Shown: positions 24,338 through 32,873 of the stretch, in pieces
Layout: every line of letters begins with the position of its first letter
How positions within the stretch are numbered: the stretch's first letter is position 1
From: Neorhizobium sp. NCHU2750
GTDB lineage: Bacteria; Pseudomonadota; Alphaproteobacteria; Rhizobiales; Rhizobiaceae
Assembly: GCF_003597675.1 (NCBI RefSeq)
Contig: NZ_CP030827.1
Span: forward strand, 3,162,001 to 3,226,000
Length of the DNA: 64,000 bases
Reading direction: 5' to 3'
Notes under the pieces: model-generated
Told to the model about the DNA's origin: nothing
What the model saw: the letters and a program-made list of their open reading frames with translations, nothing else
Databases searched by the model: none
Program-made: the position numbers and the translations under genes

Positions 24338-25246
24338 TCAGGAAGCCGCGGGCCGCCGCCAATAGGCGATGACGCCGGCAAGATTCTGCTGCACGGTCGC
24401 CCGGTAGGTCAGCCCCATGGCGGCATCGAGCTTGCGGCCGCCAAACGCCTCCTTCAGCGCCTGGCGGATATCCCACCGCAACATGCCGCGCATGTTGGAA
24501 CGGCGGTCGAACATGTATTTGGCGTAAAGCGCACCATTGCCGTAGGAATAGCCGTTGTGCAGCTTTCTGATGTCCTTCAGGTCGCGCCGGCCATGGAAAT
24601 GCTTGACCTTCAGTTCCGGCCTGTATTCGACGGTGATGCCGGCCGCAAAGGCGCGGTGGATATAATCCGTATCCTCGCCGGAACGGAACTCGGCGCCAGC
24701 GCCGAAACGCGGATCGAACAGGCCGATCTTCTCGACCAGTTCCTTCGGGAACGCCATGTTGCAACCGTGGATGAAACCACCCGCGTGCAGGTCATGCGTC
24801 AGCACCGCCCGTTCGACATCGGTCTTGATGGTGATCGGCAGGTCGCGCTCGTCGCCGAGATCGACCCGTCCGCCGCGCATGACGATCTGGGCGTCATCGG
24901 CAAACAGTCCGGCCAGCACGTTGAAATAATCCGGCGCGACCTCGCAGTCGTCGTCGGTAAACGCAAGAATGCGCCCCGTCGCCGCTGTGATGCCGGCATT
25001 GCGGGCATTCGACAGGCCCGGCTTCGTCTCATGCACGATCGTCACCGGCATCGGTGCCGTAGCGCTCCACTGGCGCACGATATCGGACGTTCCGTCCGTG
25101 GAATTGTTGTCGACAAACACCAGTTCCAGCGACATGCCCGTGGCATTGAGCGCCGCTCTGGTCAAAGCATCGAAACATCCAGACAGCGCATGTGCCCTGT
25201 TTCTAGACGAGATGACGACACTGAAATCAACAGCCTGGGGGAGCAT
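24338..25246 (-). CDS. Additional GT2 glycosyltransferase in the exo cluster
   Basis: The 302-residue family 2 glycosyltransferase contains 'FSVVISSRNRAHALSGCFDA', 'ELVFVDNNSTDGTSDIVRQW', 'TKPGLSNARNAGITAATGR', 'LAFTDDDCEVAPDYFN', 'GCNMAFPKELVEKIGLFDPR' and 'RSGEDTDYIHRAFAAG' (catalytic-base ED motif). A full set of ExoA, L, M, O, U and W is present elsewhere in the window, so this gene has no obvious counterpart in the S. meliloti succinoglycan pathway. It may add or replace a sugar. The start is ATG 25246 with GAAGGGAA upstream. It heads a minus-strand group with exoT and exoV and is divergent from exoW. Confidence 0.85.
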   Translation of the reverse strand: MLPQAVDFSVVISSRNRAHALSGCFDALTRAALNATGMSLELVFVDNNSTDGTSDIVRQWSATAPMPVTIVHETKPGLSNARNAGITAATGRILAFTDDDCEVAPDYFNVLAGLFADDAQIVMRGGRVDLGDERDLPITIKTDVERAVLTHDLHAGGFIHGCNMAFPKELVEKIGLFDPRFGAGAEFRSGEDTDYIHRAFAAGITVEYRPELKVKHFHGRRDLKDIRKLHNGYSYGNGALYAKYMFDRRSNMRGMLRWDIRQALKEAFGGRKLDAAMGLTYRATVQQNLAGVIAYWRRPAAS

Positions 25247-25606
25247 CGCGTTCCCTTCAACGATCAAATCAATTTCCGCCAGATGACACCAGACGGCATC
25301 GTTTGGCGGCACGGTTCGTTATTGCACTGCAGCACATTTGATCCGCAGAGAGAAGCTGAAAATGTGTTAATTTCATGTTTCCGCAACCCGGCCAAAAGCC
25401 CTATGCCGACCGGCCCGTTAACGCTGCGAACGAAGCGTATCCTTTTGGTTCAAGGGCTTGCAGCAATATCTGCTCTTGCTTTTGCCGCAGTTCTCCTCTT
25501 CTTTTCGGCAGTGCAAAAATGGTGGATGGTCGCAACGGTAACGCGATCAGCGACCCGCAGAACATGCCGGGAGGCCACCTTTCCGAGCAACGGAGGCCGA
25601 GACGAA
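25247..25606. other. Divergent promoter region between the GT2 gene and exoW
   Basis: 360 bases without a credible gene; open frames here are extensions of neighbours. It should hold promoters in both directions. It contains the recurrent motif copy at 25320-25334. Confidence 0.55.
25320..25334 (+). promoter_or_regulatory. Recurrent TGC-rich exo motif, copy upstream of exoW
   Basis: TATTGCACTGCAGCA differs at one position from the copy upstream of exoY (28447-28461). It points toward exoW, 272 bases downstream, and sits 73 bases from the divergent GT2 start. Confidence 0.55.
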
Positions 25607-26569
25607 ATGGCGACTTTCACCATAGTCATTCCCTTCTATCAGAAAGAAAAAGGCATTCTTTCCCGCGCGCTGGAGACGATCTTCGCGCAGACGTTCCAGG
25701 ACTTCGACATCGTCGTCGTCGACGACGAATCACCTCTGCCCGCCGATGTCGAACTGGCGGATGCGCCCGCGGAGTGGTCGGCGAAAATCCGCGTCGTCAA
25801 GCAGAAGAACGGCGGGCCGGGTGCCGCCCGCAATACCGGCCTCGACAACGTGCCGGCCGAAACGCAATTCGTCGCCCTGCTCGATTCCGACGATATGTGG
25901 CTGCCCGACCACCTGAGGAACGCCCATAACTTCATGACCCGCTTCGGCGCCGAATGCTACTGGGCCTCGATGCAGGAAAGCGAAGAATTCTATTACCATT
26001 ACGGCATGGCGAAGCTGGCCGAAAAGGAAGGCGGAGAGGTGCTGGCGCAGGCTCCGCTCGTGCTCGAAATCCCCAACCTCGCCAGCGTCATGCTGAAGGA
26101 CTGGGCCTTCCTCCACCTGAGCTGCATGGTGATCGCACGACCGCTGTTCACCACCGTGCGATTCGACCCCATCCTGCGGCTCGCCGCCGAGGATGTGCTG
26201 TTTTTCGCCGACTGCATTCTCAAGTCCCGCCGCACGATCCTGTGCGACGCGCCGGGCGCGGCCAGAGGCATGGGCGTCAACATCTTCCACGGCATCGACA
26301 ACCAGTCGCCGCAGTTCTTGAAGCAGCAGTTCAACACGCTGGTGGCACTCGATACGCTGCAGAAGCGTTTCGAAAACCGCCCCGCCGACATCGCCTCGAT
26401 TGCCGTCTACAAGGATACCACCCGCCGCCAGGCCCTGTGGAGCCAGGCCGGCCGGCTGAAGCGCCGCCAGTCGCCGGATTTCAGCCTCCTGGCACGCTGG
26501 GTCATGCGCGATCCGGCCATACTCGGTGCCGCCATGCGGCTTGGCGCCGGCAAGATGCGGGTAGGATGA
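25607..26569 (+). CDS. exoW: Succinoglycan glycosyltransferase ExoW
   Basis: The 320-residue family 2 glycosyltransferase matches ExoW in length and N-terminus: 'FTIVIPFYQKEKGILSRALE', 'IVVVDDESPLPADVELADAP', 'KQKNGGPGAARNTGLDNV' and 'FVALLDSDDMWLPDHLRNA'. ExoW adds late glucose residues (beta-1,3) of the side chain. The start is ATG 25607 with CGGAGG ten bases upstream. It is the only plus-strand gene in the middle of the cluster and is convergent with exoU. Confidence 0.85.
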   Translation: MATFTIVIPFYQKEKGILSRALETIFAQTFQDFDIVVVDDESPLPADVELADAPAEWSAKIRVVKQKNGGPGAARNTGLDNVPAETQFVALLDSDDMWLPDHLRNAHNFMTRFGAECYWASMQESEEFYYHYGMAKLAEKEGGEVLAQAPLVLEIPNLASVMLKDWAFLHLSCMVIARPLFTTVRFDPILRLAAEDVLFFADCILKSRRTILCDAPGAARGMGVNIFHGIDNQSPQFLKQQFNTLVALDTLQKRFENRPADIASIAVYKDTTRRQALWSQAGRLKRRQSPDFSLLARWVMRDPAILGAAMRLGAGKMRVG

Positions 26570-26590
26570 AAAAGGCAGGATCACGGGCAT

Positions 26591-26638
26591 AGGGGAACGG
26601 GGGCGCTCTGCCCGCCCTCCCCTTTCGCCCGATCGGGC
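26591..26638. terminator. Candidate terminator structures between exoW and exoU
   Basis: In the 70-base convergent gap, AGGGG and CCCCT enclose a GGGGC/GCCC stem, and a 12-base palindrome GCCCGATCGGGC follows, next to the exoU stop with TTTA after it. This is probably a bidirectional terminator, but T-runs are short. Confidence 0.4.
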
Positions 26639-26639
26639 T

Positions 26640-27647
26640 TTACGAACCGCCGACAGGAACCCCCGCCAGCAGATAGCGCGGCGAGGTGGGTAGCGATGCG
26701 GCCGAAGCGGCATCGCTGCGGCGAAGCGCATCGTATTTGTCATGGAAAATGCCGAGGGCGACCGCCGGAATGGCACCCGGTCGCGACAGCATATGCCTTA
26801 TCGCACCGCCCTTGCCCGCTTCCCGCTTCACATCGAGAAAAGCCCTGAGTTCGTATCTGTCGCGGATATGGTCGCGATGCTGAGTGATGACGGCCCGCGC
26901 ATCCGCCGACAACGACGATTGCGACAGGATGGCATTGTCCGCCTCGAAAAGCCGCCGCAGGTCTTCCGTCCGGTGCCTGCTGCTCAGGGAATCGCCGCGC
27001 ACGACAGCACCATAGCCGCAATGCTCGATCACCTTGTAGCGCGCCCCGAGCGCCAGCGCCCGCACATAGAAGTCGTAATCCTCGCCAAGCCGCAGCTCTT
27101 CGTCATAGACGAGACCATTCCCGACGATGAACTCCCGCCGCATGATCGGTTTGAGAAAGCCCGTCTCGCCCCGCGGCTTGCCGCGACGTGAAATATTGCC
27201 CTCGACGAACTGCACGAGCGACATCGTCCGTGCCCTCGACTGAAAACGGGCCGGTGACGAGAGCGCAGCCGGATCGGCAACGAAAGCGATATTGTCGGCG
27301 ATGAAATCCCAGTCGGTTTCAGCCAGCATCGGCGCAAACCGACCCGGAAAGAAGAAATCGTCCGCATCCAGGATGGCGATCAGCGGCGCAGTGCTTTGTG
27401 CAATCGCTGCATTGCGGGCAGCCGACGGCCCGCGATTTCTCTCGAAAGAGATGATCTTGATGCGCCCGCTGCCGTCATCGGAGGCAAGCGCTGCCTTGTC
27501 GGTTCCGTCGCTTGATCCGTCGTCGACGACGACGACCTCCGACACCATGTCTTCGCGGAGCGCGCTCTCGACCGCAAGCCCTATTGTATCTGCAGCATTT
27601 TTTGCCGCGATGATGACGCAGATCGTTTGAATAGCGGCTTCAGCCAT
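26640..27647 (-). CDS. exoU: Succinoglycan glycosyltransferase ExoU
   Basis: The 335-residue family 2 glycosyltransferase contains 'TICVIIAAKNAADTIGLAVE', 'SEVVVVDDGSSDGTDKAA', 'ERNRGPSAARNAAIAQSTAP', 'LIAILDADDFFFPGRFAPML' and 'VYDEELRLGEDYDFYVRAL' (ED motif). ExoU adds the sixth sugar (beta-1,6 glucose). The start MAEAAIQTI (ATG 27647) is favoured because GGAG lies six bases upstream; ATG 27659 and GTG 27674 are in-frame alternatives. The stop faces exoW and the start faces exoX, 154 bases away. Confidence 0.85.
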   Translation of the reverse strand: MAEAAIQTICVIIAAKNAADTIGLAVESALREDMVSEVVVVDDGSSDGTDKAALASDDGSGRIKIISFERNRGPSAARNAAIAQSTAPLIAILDADDFFFPGRFAPMLAETDWDFIADNIAFVADPAALSSPARFQSRARTMSLVQFVEGNISRRGKPRGETGFLKPIMRREFIVGNGLVYDEELRLGEDYDFYVRALALGARYKVIEHCGYGAVVRGDSLSSRHRTEDLRRLFEADNAILSQSSLSADARAVITQHRDHIRDRYELRAFLDVKREAGKGGAIRHMLSRPGAIPAVALGIFHDKYDALRRSDAASAASLPTSPRYLLAGVPVGGS

Positions 27648-27801
27648 AACCCTCTCCATCGCCTGTCCCGTCACTTACGGATCATGACTATGAAACTTAG
27701 GAAAATGGCAGCGATGTGAAAGAGCTAAATTTGAGGGGCCGGACTCGGGCTCACGCAACAGGTGGAGCGACACCAGCCCGGCCAAACAGCTGACGGGAAT
27801 T

Positions 27802-28098
27802 TTACCGATCGTGAATATGCAGCCTTGCGGCCGCGTCGGCAGTAATATTATCGCGAGCGGGCTGCACCTCTGGCCTCGACTTTCCGGAAACGGCATCCGC
27901 AGAGTGTACCGCGTCCTTTTCCTGCTGCTCGCGCCTGACCAGATAGACGATGCCGATAAAATAACCGACCTGAAGTATTACTGCGCAAAGAATAGTCTCA
28001 AGGAAAGCTGTCAGAAATGAACCCGTCATCACATACGCAGCCACCGCAAACACGGTGAGAGTGCATATCATGCTGACGAACACGCGTGGTGCGTACAT
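27802..28098 (-). CDS. exoX: Exopolysaccharide production repressor ExoX
   Basis: The 98-residue inner-membrane protein begins MYAPRVFVSMICTLTVFAVA and has two membrane segments (about residues 6-26 and 32-54), followed by a charged, disordered tail. Both the length and the MYAPR start agree with rhizobial ExoX/PsiA-type inhibitors, which act post-translationally on the ExoY galactosyltransferase. Of two ATGs (28104 and 28098) the second is chosen because GGAGG lies seven bases before it. Its position divergent from exoY is the usual one, and the exoX/exoY balance sets polymer output. Confidence 0.85.
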   Translation of the reverse strand: MYAPRVFVSMICTLTVFAVAAYVMTGSFLTAFLETILCAVILQVGYFIGIVYLVRREQQEKDAVHSADAVSGKSRPEVQPARDNITADAAARLHIHDR

Positions 28099-28446
28099 GG
28101 TCATTCCTCCCGGGGGGATTTTCTTATGGATTTATCGACGAGATCGATCCCTTCCCACGGCCTCTACATTACGGCCCAAACGGAAAGGTTTCAAGATTTG
28201 TGCGACTACGGAAATTTTGGCCAGTTAATCTTCTGTAAGATTCCTTAGCCGGCCCATTATCGGGGCTTAAAACGGTTCAATACCGGGTTACCACATATAT
28301 GCACCATATTTTCGCCACATTTACGCCAGATTTGCCGCCATTTGGAACAATGGGACATCGCCGGCCAACGCGTGGCCAGGTTATCCGATCACTTATTGTT
28401 ACAAAGGTCGTGAAGCGCGATCATGCGCTTTTGCGCCGCACCATTG

Positions 28447-28461
28447 TATTGCAGTGCAGCA
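28447..28461 (+). promoter_or_regulatory. Recurrent TGC-rich exo motif, copy upstream of exoY
   Basis: TATTGCAGTGCAGCA is 14/15 identical to the exoW copy and points toward exoY. It lies about 65 bases before a promoter-like sequence (28527-28553). Confidence 0.55.
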
Positions 28462-28507
28462 GGCCTAGGCCTTTGGTCCCAAGGCCAAGCTACTTTGGGC
28501 TTGGACC
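28461..28507. other. Palindrome and hairpin upstream of exoY
   Basis: The 12-base palindrome AGGCCTAGGCCT (28461-28472) is followed by an arm pair GGTCCCAAGGCC / GGGCTTGGACC (28475-28507) that can form an imperfect hairpin. It could be a regulator site or an early stem-loop. Confidence 0.35.
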
Positions 28508-28526
28508 TCAAGAAGCGGCTAATGAA

Positions 28527-28553
28527 TTGACCGCCTGAAACGACTCATAATAC
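28527..28553 (+). promoter_or_regulatory. Possible exoY promoter
   Basis: TTGACC and TAATAC are separated by 15 bases, shorter than the ideal 17. It would give a leader of about 265 bases before exoY. This is a pattern match only. Confidence 0.3.
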
Positions 28554-28823
28554 ATTCGCGTCAAGTTTCGATTACGATGAATATTCGAGATCGATTCAAT
28601 TTTACAATTGCCAGGTAGTATTTGTGTAAGGCTTTATATTTACGTTAATGCGCTGCGGCTACCACCTCACCCCTCTCGCCGGGCACGAACCGGCCCTTTC
28701 GATCATAGCCGCCAAAATTTTTATCTGGCATCAAATTCAGAACACAGACTTATTATCACATAACCGCTCAGTGATGCGCCGATAAGGCACCGACTATCGC
28801 AAAACCTAAATGGAGTCCTCTCT

Positions 28824-29504
28824 ATGAAGTCAGCGACACGTTCGGCAGATACGCCGCTATCCGAACTGGATCATTCTGCCGTTGGCCTCCCCATCGGTGG
28901 TCTTGTGAAACGTACGTTCGATATTACCTCCGCAGGCTTGGCCCTGATTGTTTTCAGCCCCATCTTTTTGATGATCATGGGGCTGGTGAAGTTCACCGAT
29001 AAAGGCCCTGCCTTTTACGGACACACACGGATCGGCCATAAGGGCCGGGCCTTCAAATGCCTCAAGTTCCGCACCATGGCGGTCAACGGCGAGGAAATTC
29101 TCCGCAACCACCTGAGGGACAATCCCGAGGCGGCTGAGGAATGGCGTGCGACGCGCAAGCTCAAGGACGATCCCCGCGTGACGGCGGTCGGCCGTGTGCT
29201 GCGCAAGCTCAGCCTTGATGAACTACCGCAACTGCTCAACATCGTCCGCGGTGAAATGAGCGTTGTTGGTCCGCGGCCGGTCGTCGACGACGAGTTGAAA
29301 GTCTATGACAGCTCTGCCGTCTATTACCTGCAGACCCGCCCTGGCCTGACTGGCCTGTGGCAGATCAGCGGCCGCAACGACGTCTCCTACGAGACCCGCA
29401 TCGCGTTCGACACGCAATATGTCCAGAACTGGTCGCTGGTACAGGATGTGTCGATCATTCTGAAGACAATCCCTGCCGTCTGCCTCGCACGCGGCAGCTA
29501 TTGA
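28824..29504 (+). CDS. exoY: Undecaprenyl-phosphate galactose phosphotransferase ExoY
   Basis: The 226-residue bacterial sugar transferase is exactly the ExoY length. It has one N-terminal membrane hairpin ('KRTFDITSAGLALIVFSPIF', about residues 30-60) and the catalytic motifs 'CLKFRTMAVNGEEIL', 'KLSLDELPQLLNIVRGEMS', 'VVGPRPV' and 'TRPGLTGLWQISGRN'. It transfers galactose-1-phosphate to undecaprenyl phosphate, the first committed step of succinoglycan synthesis. GGAG lies eight bases before the ATG. It begins the exoY-F-Q operon. Confidence 0.95.
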   Translation: MKSATRSADTPLSELDHSAVGLPIGGLVKRTFDITSAGLALIVFSPIFLMIMGLVKFTDKGPAFYGHTRIGHKGRAFKCLKFRTMAVNGEEILRNHLRDNPEAAEEWRATRKLKDDPRVTAVGRVLRKLSLDELPQLLNIVRGEMSVVGPRPVVDDELKVYDSSAVYYLQTRPGLTGLWQISGRNDVSYETRIAFDTQYVQNWSLVQDVSIILKTIPAVCLARGSY

Positions 29505-29598
29505 GGCCTCTATCGAGCGCGCCACCGGACAATCGCTTGCGGCGCGCAAGAGCCTCCTCCAACTACCCGAAATGAAATAGCAGAACCTAGGAGATCGA

Positions 29599-31038
29599 AT
29601 GGATATCCGACCGGTCCTTTCTCGCGGCTTCCCGACGCTGGCAATAGCGGCGGGAACTGTCGTCTTGTCGCTCGCCACATCGGCGATCGCAGAGGATGCA
29701 GTAAAGTCAGGCTCCCAGACGAAGACCAGCAAGCCCGTGCAACAGGCCCAGGCTGCGACGACGGCTCAACCGCCTGCCCCCGCGACGACCCCGGCCCCAG
29801 CAACGTCCGCAACCGCAGCACCCGCTCCGGTACCGGCGGTAACGGCATCAAGCTCTCCATCGACGACCAAAGGCAAGGACGGCGCCTATCGCCTCGGCGT
29901 CATGGACAAGCTCAAGATCCGTGTTGCCGAATGGCAGCCGGCCGACGGCAGCATTCGTGACTGGGACGCGGTCAGCGGCGACTACATGGTCGGCCCGTCG
30001 GGGGCTCTCTCCCTCCCCTTCATCGGCGACCTGGAAGCCGCCGGAAAGACCACCAGCGAAGTAGGTGAGGCGATCGGCAAGGAATTGCAGAGCAAGTTCG
30101 CCCTGCGCAATCTTCCCTCGGCTTCCGTCGAGATTTCCGAGTTTCGCCCGGTATTCCTCGCCGGCGACGTCGACAAGCCCGGCGAATATGCCTATTCGCC
30201 GAATCTGACCGTGTTGAAGGCGATCAGCCTTGCAGGTGGCCTCCGCAAGTCCGATGCGGGCCAGCGCTTCGCCCGCGACTTCATCAATGCGAAGGGCGAC
30301 GCACAGGTCAACGAGTCCTCGCGCGGACGCCTGCTCGTCAAACGCGCCCGCCTGATGGCCGAGATCGCCAATTCGCCCGAAATTGCGATGCCCGAAGAGA
30401 TCAAGGCCCTGCCGAACGCCAGGGAATTGATGGCGAGCGAAGCCGCACTGATGAAATCGCGGCGCCAGCGCTACGACCTGCAGCTGAAGGCGCTGGATGA
30501 TCTGAAGACGCTGCTGAACACTGAAATCCAGTCGCTGGCGCAGAAGTCCACCACGCAGCAGCGCCAGATGCAGCTGTTCAATGACGACCGAGACCGTATG
30601 GCAAAGCTGTCGGAACAGGGCCTGGCGACGTCCAGCCGCCGTCTTTCGGCGGAAGAGCGTGCGTCGGACCTCGAATCCAACATGCTGGACACCGATACCG
30701 CCTCGCTCCGCGCCAAGCAGGACGTCACCAAGGCCAACCAGGACGAGATCAACCTGCGCAACGACTGGGATGCCCAGTGTGCCCAGGATCTGCAGGACAC
30801 CGAGGCCCAGTTGGAAAAACTTGACCTGCAACTGTCCACCAACCGCGCCTTGATGTCTGAAGCCCTTGCCCAGTCGGCGGAGGCGCTGAAATTCGATCCA
30901 TCCGCCAAGGATGCGTCGATCAAGTACATGATCGTCAGGGATACCGGCGACGGGCCGAAACAGATCCCCGTCGACGAGAACGCCATGCTGCGTCCGGGCG
31001 ACGTGATCAAGGTGTCGTCAGAACTTCTGATGCAGTAA
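29599..31038 (+). CDS. exoF: Succinoglycan export periplasmic/outer-membrane protein ExoF
   Basis: The 479-residue protein has a signal peptide (about residues 1-31, TSAIAEDA) and a long Ala/Pro/Thr-rich linker (about 40-92). A polysaccharide-export (Wza-like) domain follows ('GDYMVGPSGALSLPFIGDLE', 'VEISEFRPVFLAGDVDKPGEYAYSP', an SLBB-like region), then a coiled coil (about residues 275-420) and a C-terminal 'DENAMLRPGDVIKVS'. It is longer than the S. meliloti protein (about 421), mostly through the low-complexity linker. It forms or gates the export channel with ExoP. AGGAGATCGA precedes the ATG, 94 bases after exoY. Confidence 0.92.
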   Translation: MDIRPVLSRGFPTLAIAAGTVVLSLATSAIAEDAVKSGSQTKTSKPVQQAQAATTAQPPAPATTPAPATSATAAPAPVPAVTASSSPSTTKGKDGAYRLGVMDKLKIRVAEWQPADGSIRDWDAVSGDYMVGPSGALSLPFIGDLEAAGKTTSEVGEAIGKELQSKFALRNLPSASVEISEFRPVFLAGDVDKPGEYAYSPNLTVLKAISLAGGLRKSDAGQRFARDFINAKGDAQVNESSRGRLLVKRARLMAEIANSPEIAMPEEIKALPNARELMASEAALMKSRRQRYDLQLKALDDLKTLLNTEIQSLAQKSTTQQRQMQLFNDDRDRMAKLSEQGLATSSRRLSAEERASDLESNMLDTDTASLRAKQDVTKANQDEINLRNDWDAQCAQDLQDTEAQLEKLDLQLSTNRALMSEALAQSAEALKFDPSAKDASIKYMIVRDTGDGPKQIPVDENAMLRPGDVIKVSSELLMQ

Positions 31039-31048
31039 CAGGTGCCGA

Positions 31049-32335
31049 ATGAAGATCAGTCGGTCCATGTTGGTCGACCCAGAGCGAAACCAGCTCTACG
31101 GGATAGCGGCGGTTTCGCTGTCCTTCATAGTGTTTGCCTATTCCAGCCGTTTCGGCCAGATCTCCATCCTGGCTTTCTACGCGGTGTGGTTCCCGCTTGT
31201 GCTCGTCGACTACAAGCGGGTTCTCGGCAATTACTTCAAATACCTCTGGATCCTCGCCTTCCCGCTCTTCTGTTTCGTCTCGGCCTTCTGGTCGCCGGCA
31301 TTCGGCATTTCGCTGCGCACTGCCATCCAGTTCCTCACCCACCTCATATGCGCGCTGATCGCCATGCGAACGATCAGCGTCATCACCTTCACGCGCGGCG
31401 CCATCCTCGGTGCCGTGCTGGTCATGCTCTATTCCATGGCCTTCGGCATATACAGCTATGACTCGATGGACGGCAGTTACAGCTTCGTCGGCGCCTTTTC
31501 CTCCAAGAACCAGCTCGGCCTCTATGCCTCTCTCGGCATGGTTTTCGCCGTGCTTTACGCGGTCGTCTTTCGCCGCCGGGATATCTGGCTGGTCGGCGCG
31601 GGTGCCGCAGCGCTGCTCTGCGCCTACTGCCTCATGGCATCGCAATCGGCGACCTCGGTCATCACCACGGCGGGCCTGCTCGCTGCCTGCATGGCCTATC
31701 TGCCCTTCGGGCTTCTTGCCCCCGGCAACCGAAAGCTGATCTTCGTCGGCATTCTGGTCATTGGTCTTGCCGTCGTGGTTGCCGGGCTGCAGATGGGCGC
31801 CGTCGATGCCATCCTTGGCCTGTTTGGTAAGGATTCGACCCTCACCGGCCGCACCTTTCTCTGGCAGAACGGCATTCAGATCGCCGCCAGCAACCCGATC
31901 TTTGGGCTCGGCTACCAGGGCTTCTGGGTCGTGGGCAATCCCGAGGCGGAACGCCTATGGGATTATTTCGCCATCGACACCCGCTCGGGCTTCCACTTCC
32001 ACAACACCTATATCGAGATCGTCGTCGAGACCGGCTTTGTCGGCCTGGGGCTTCTCGTCTTCGTCATGCTGCGCAATGTCTTCGGCCATCTGAACGCCAT
32101 GCTGAACCGCCGCAAGGATCCGTCCTCGATCGTCCTCTTCGCCGTCAGCCTGCTTCTGCTGATGCGCTCCTTCGTCGAGATCGACGTGATCTTCCCCTAC
32201 CAGATCGGCTCGTTCCTGATGTTCTATGCCGCCGGCAAGCTGACCGTGCCGTGGCGCGCGCCGGACAGGCGCCCGGTCAGACCGCCACAGCATCCTTTCG
32301 CACACGACAGCAGGGTCCGCACGGCGATATCATGA
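31049..32335 (+). CDS. exoQ: Succinoglycan polymerase ExoQ (Wzy/O-antigen ligase type)
   Basis: The 428-residue polytopic membrane protein (10-12 segments) has the Wzy_C/O-antigen-ligase signature region 'SKNQLGLYASLGMVFAV', then 'GKDSTLTGRTFLWQNGIQIA', 'NPIFGLGYQGFW' and 'FHFHNTYIEIVVETGFVG' on the large periplasmic loop. ExoQ makes high-molecular-weight succinoglycan together with ExoP. It starts 10 bases after exoF. No exoZ or exoB follows; the operon ends at a strong terminator. Confidence 0.92.
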   Translation: MKISRSMLVDPERNQLYGIAAVSLSFIVFAYSSRFGQISILAFYAVWFPLVLVDYKRVLGNYFKYLWILAFPLFCFVSAFWSPAFGISLRTAIQFLTHLICALIAMRTISVITFTRGAILGAVLVMLYSMAFGIYSYDSMDGSYSFVGAFSSKNQLGLYASLGMVFAVLYAVVFRRRDIWLVGAGAAALLCAYCLMASQSATSVITTAGLLAACMAYLPFGLLAPGNRKLIFVGILVIGLAVVVAGLQMGAVDAILGLFGKDSTLTGRTFLWQNGIQIAASNPIFGLGYQGFWVVGNPEAERLWDYFAIDTRSGFHFHNTYIEIVVETGFVGLGLLVFVMLRNVFGHLNAMLNRRKDPSSIVLFAVSLLLLMRSFVEIDVIFPYQIGSFLMFYAAGKLTVPWRAPDRRPVRPPQHPFAHDSRVRTAIS

Positions 32336-32521
32336 ACCCTCGCTGAGGGCACGAAATAGGCGGTTCTCCGCCTGTTCCGTTGACATCACGATTACCCGAA
32401 ACCCCGATGATGGCCGTGTTCGGCCATCCATGCGACGGCCGCATCGCTCGCCGAAATTCCGGCAGGCACCCTCGCCTTCTCGCTCCACCATCCCCTCTTG
32501 CCGAAGACATCCGACAAAAGC

Positions 32522-32564
32522 AAAAAGGGCGATCCGGAACTCCTGGTTCCGGATCGCCCTTTTT
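32522..32564. terminator. Strong bidirectional rho-independent terminator
   Basis: A perfect 14-base stem GGGCGATCCGGAAC / GTTCCGGATCGCCC with loop TCCTG is flanked by AAAAA on the left and TTTTT on the right. It ends both exoQ (+) and minE (-). The 186 bases between exoQ and this hairpin hold nothing else I can support. Confidence 0.92.
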
Positions 32565-32615
32565 ATTGCTTGGCTGAGACCGCATTGCTGCGATCTGCAG
32601 AGAGTAGAACGGGCC

Positions 32616-32873
32616 TCAGGCGGCCCGTGCAGCGTCGAGCGGGATTTCGACATCGATCTCGAGCATCGAGACGGTGCCGTCGCGGTCCATCTTCACCTGA
32701 ACCTTGTCGCCGTCGAGCTGGACATGCTTGGCGATGACGGCGAGGATTTCCTCGCGCAGGATCGCGGCAAGATCCGAACCGCTTGCCGATCGCTCGTGGG
32801 CAAGCAGGACCTGCAGCCGCTCACGCGCTGCAGGCGCCGAGCGCGAGCGTGTGAAAAGACGCAGTATGCTCAT
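32616..32873 (-). CDS. minE: Cell division topological specificity factor MinE
   Basis: The 85-residue protein starts '[20 protein letters not shown]' (membrane-targeting and anti-MinCD region) and continues '[10 protein letters not shown]' and '[38 protein letters not shown]' (topological specificity domain). It stimulates MinD ATPase and drives Min oscillation that places the division site. The ATG overlaps the minD stop (ATGA). It is the last gene of minCDE. Confidence 0.95.
   Translation of the reverse strand: MSILRLFTRSRSAPAARERLQVLLAHERSASGSDLAAILREEILAVIAKHVQLDGDKVQVKMDRDGTVSMLEIDVEIPLDAARAA

Larger units (their letters stand above)
28099..28823. other. Long exoX-exoY divergent regulatory region
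   Basis: 725 AT-richer bases with no credible gene. The short plus-strand frame near 28299-28538 has no Shine-Dalgarno tract and no family-like sequence. It contains the recurrent motif (28447-28461), a 12-base palindrome and a hairpin (28461-28507), and a promoter-like TTGACC-N15-TAATAC (28527-28553). In S. meliloti this interval is the main control point of succinoglycan synthesis. Confidence 0.6.

Noticed and set aside
28299..28538. 79-codon frame in the exoX-exoY gap
   Set aside because: No ribosome binding site; it spans the palindrome, hairpin and promoter-like elements and does not resemble a protein family.
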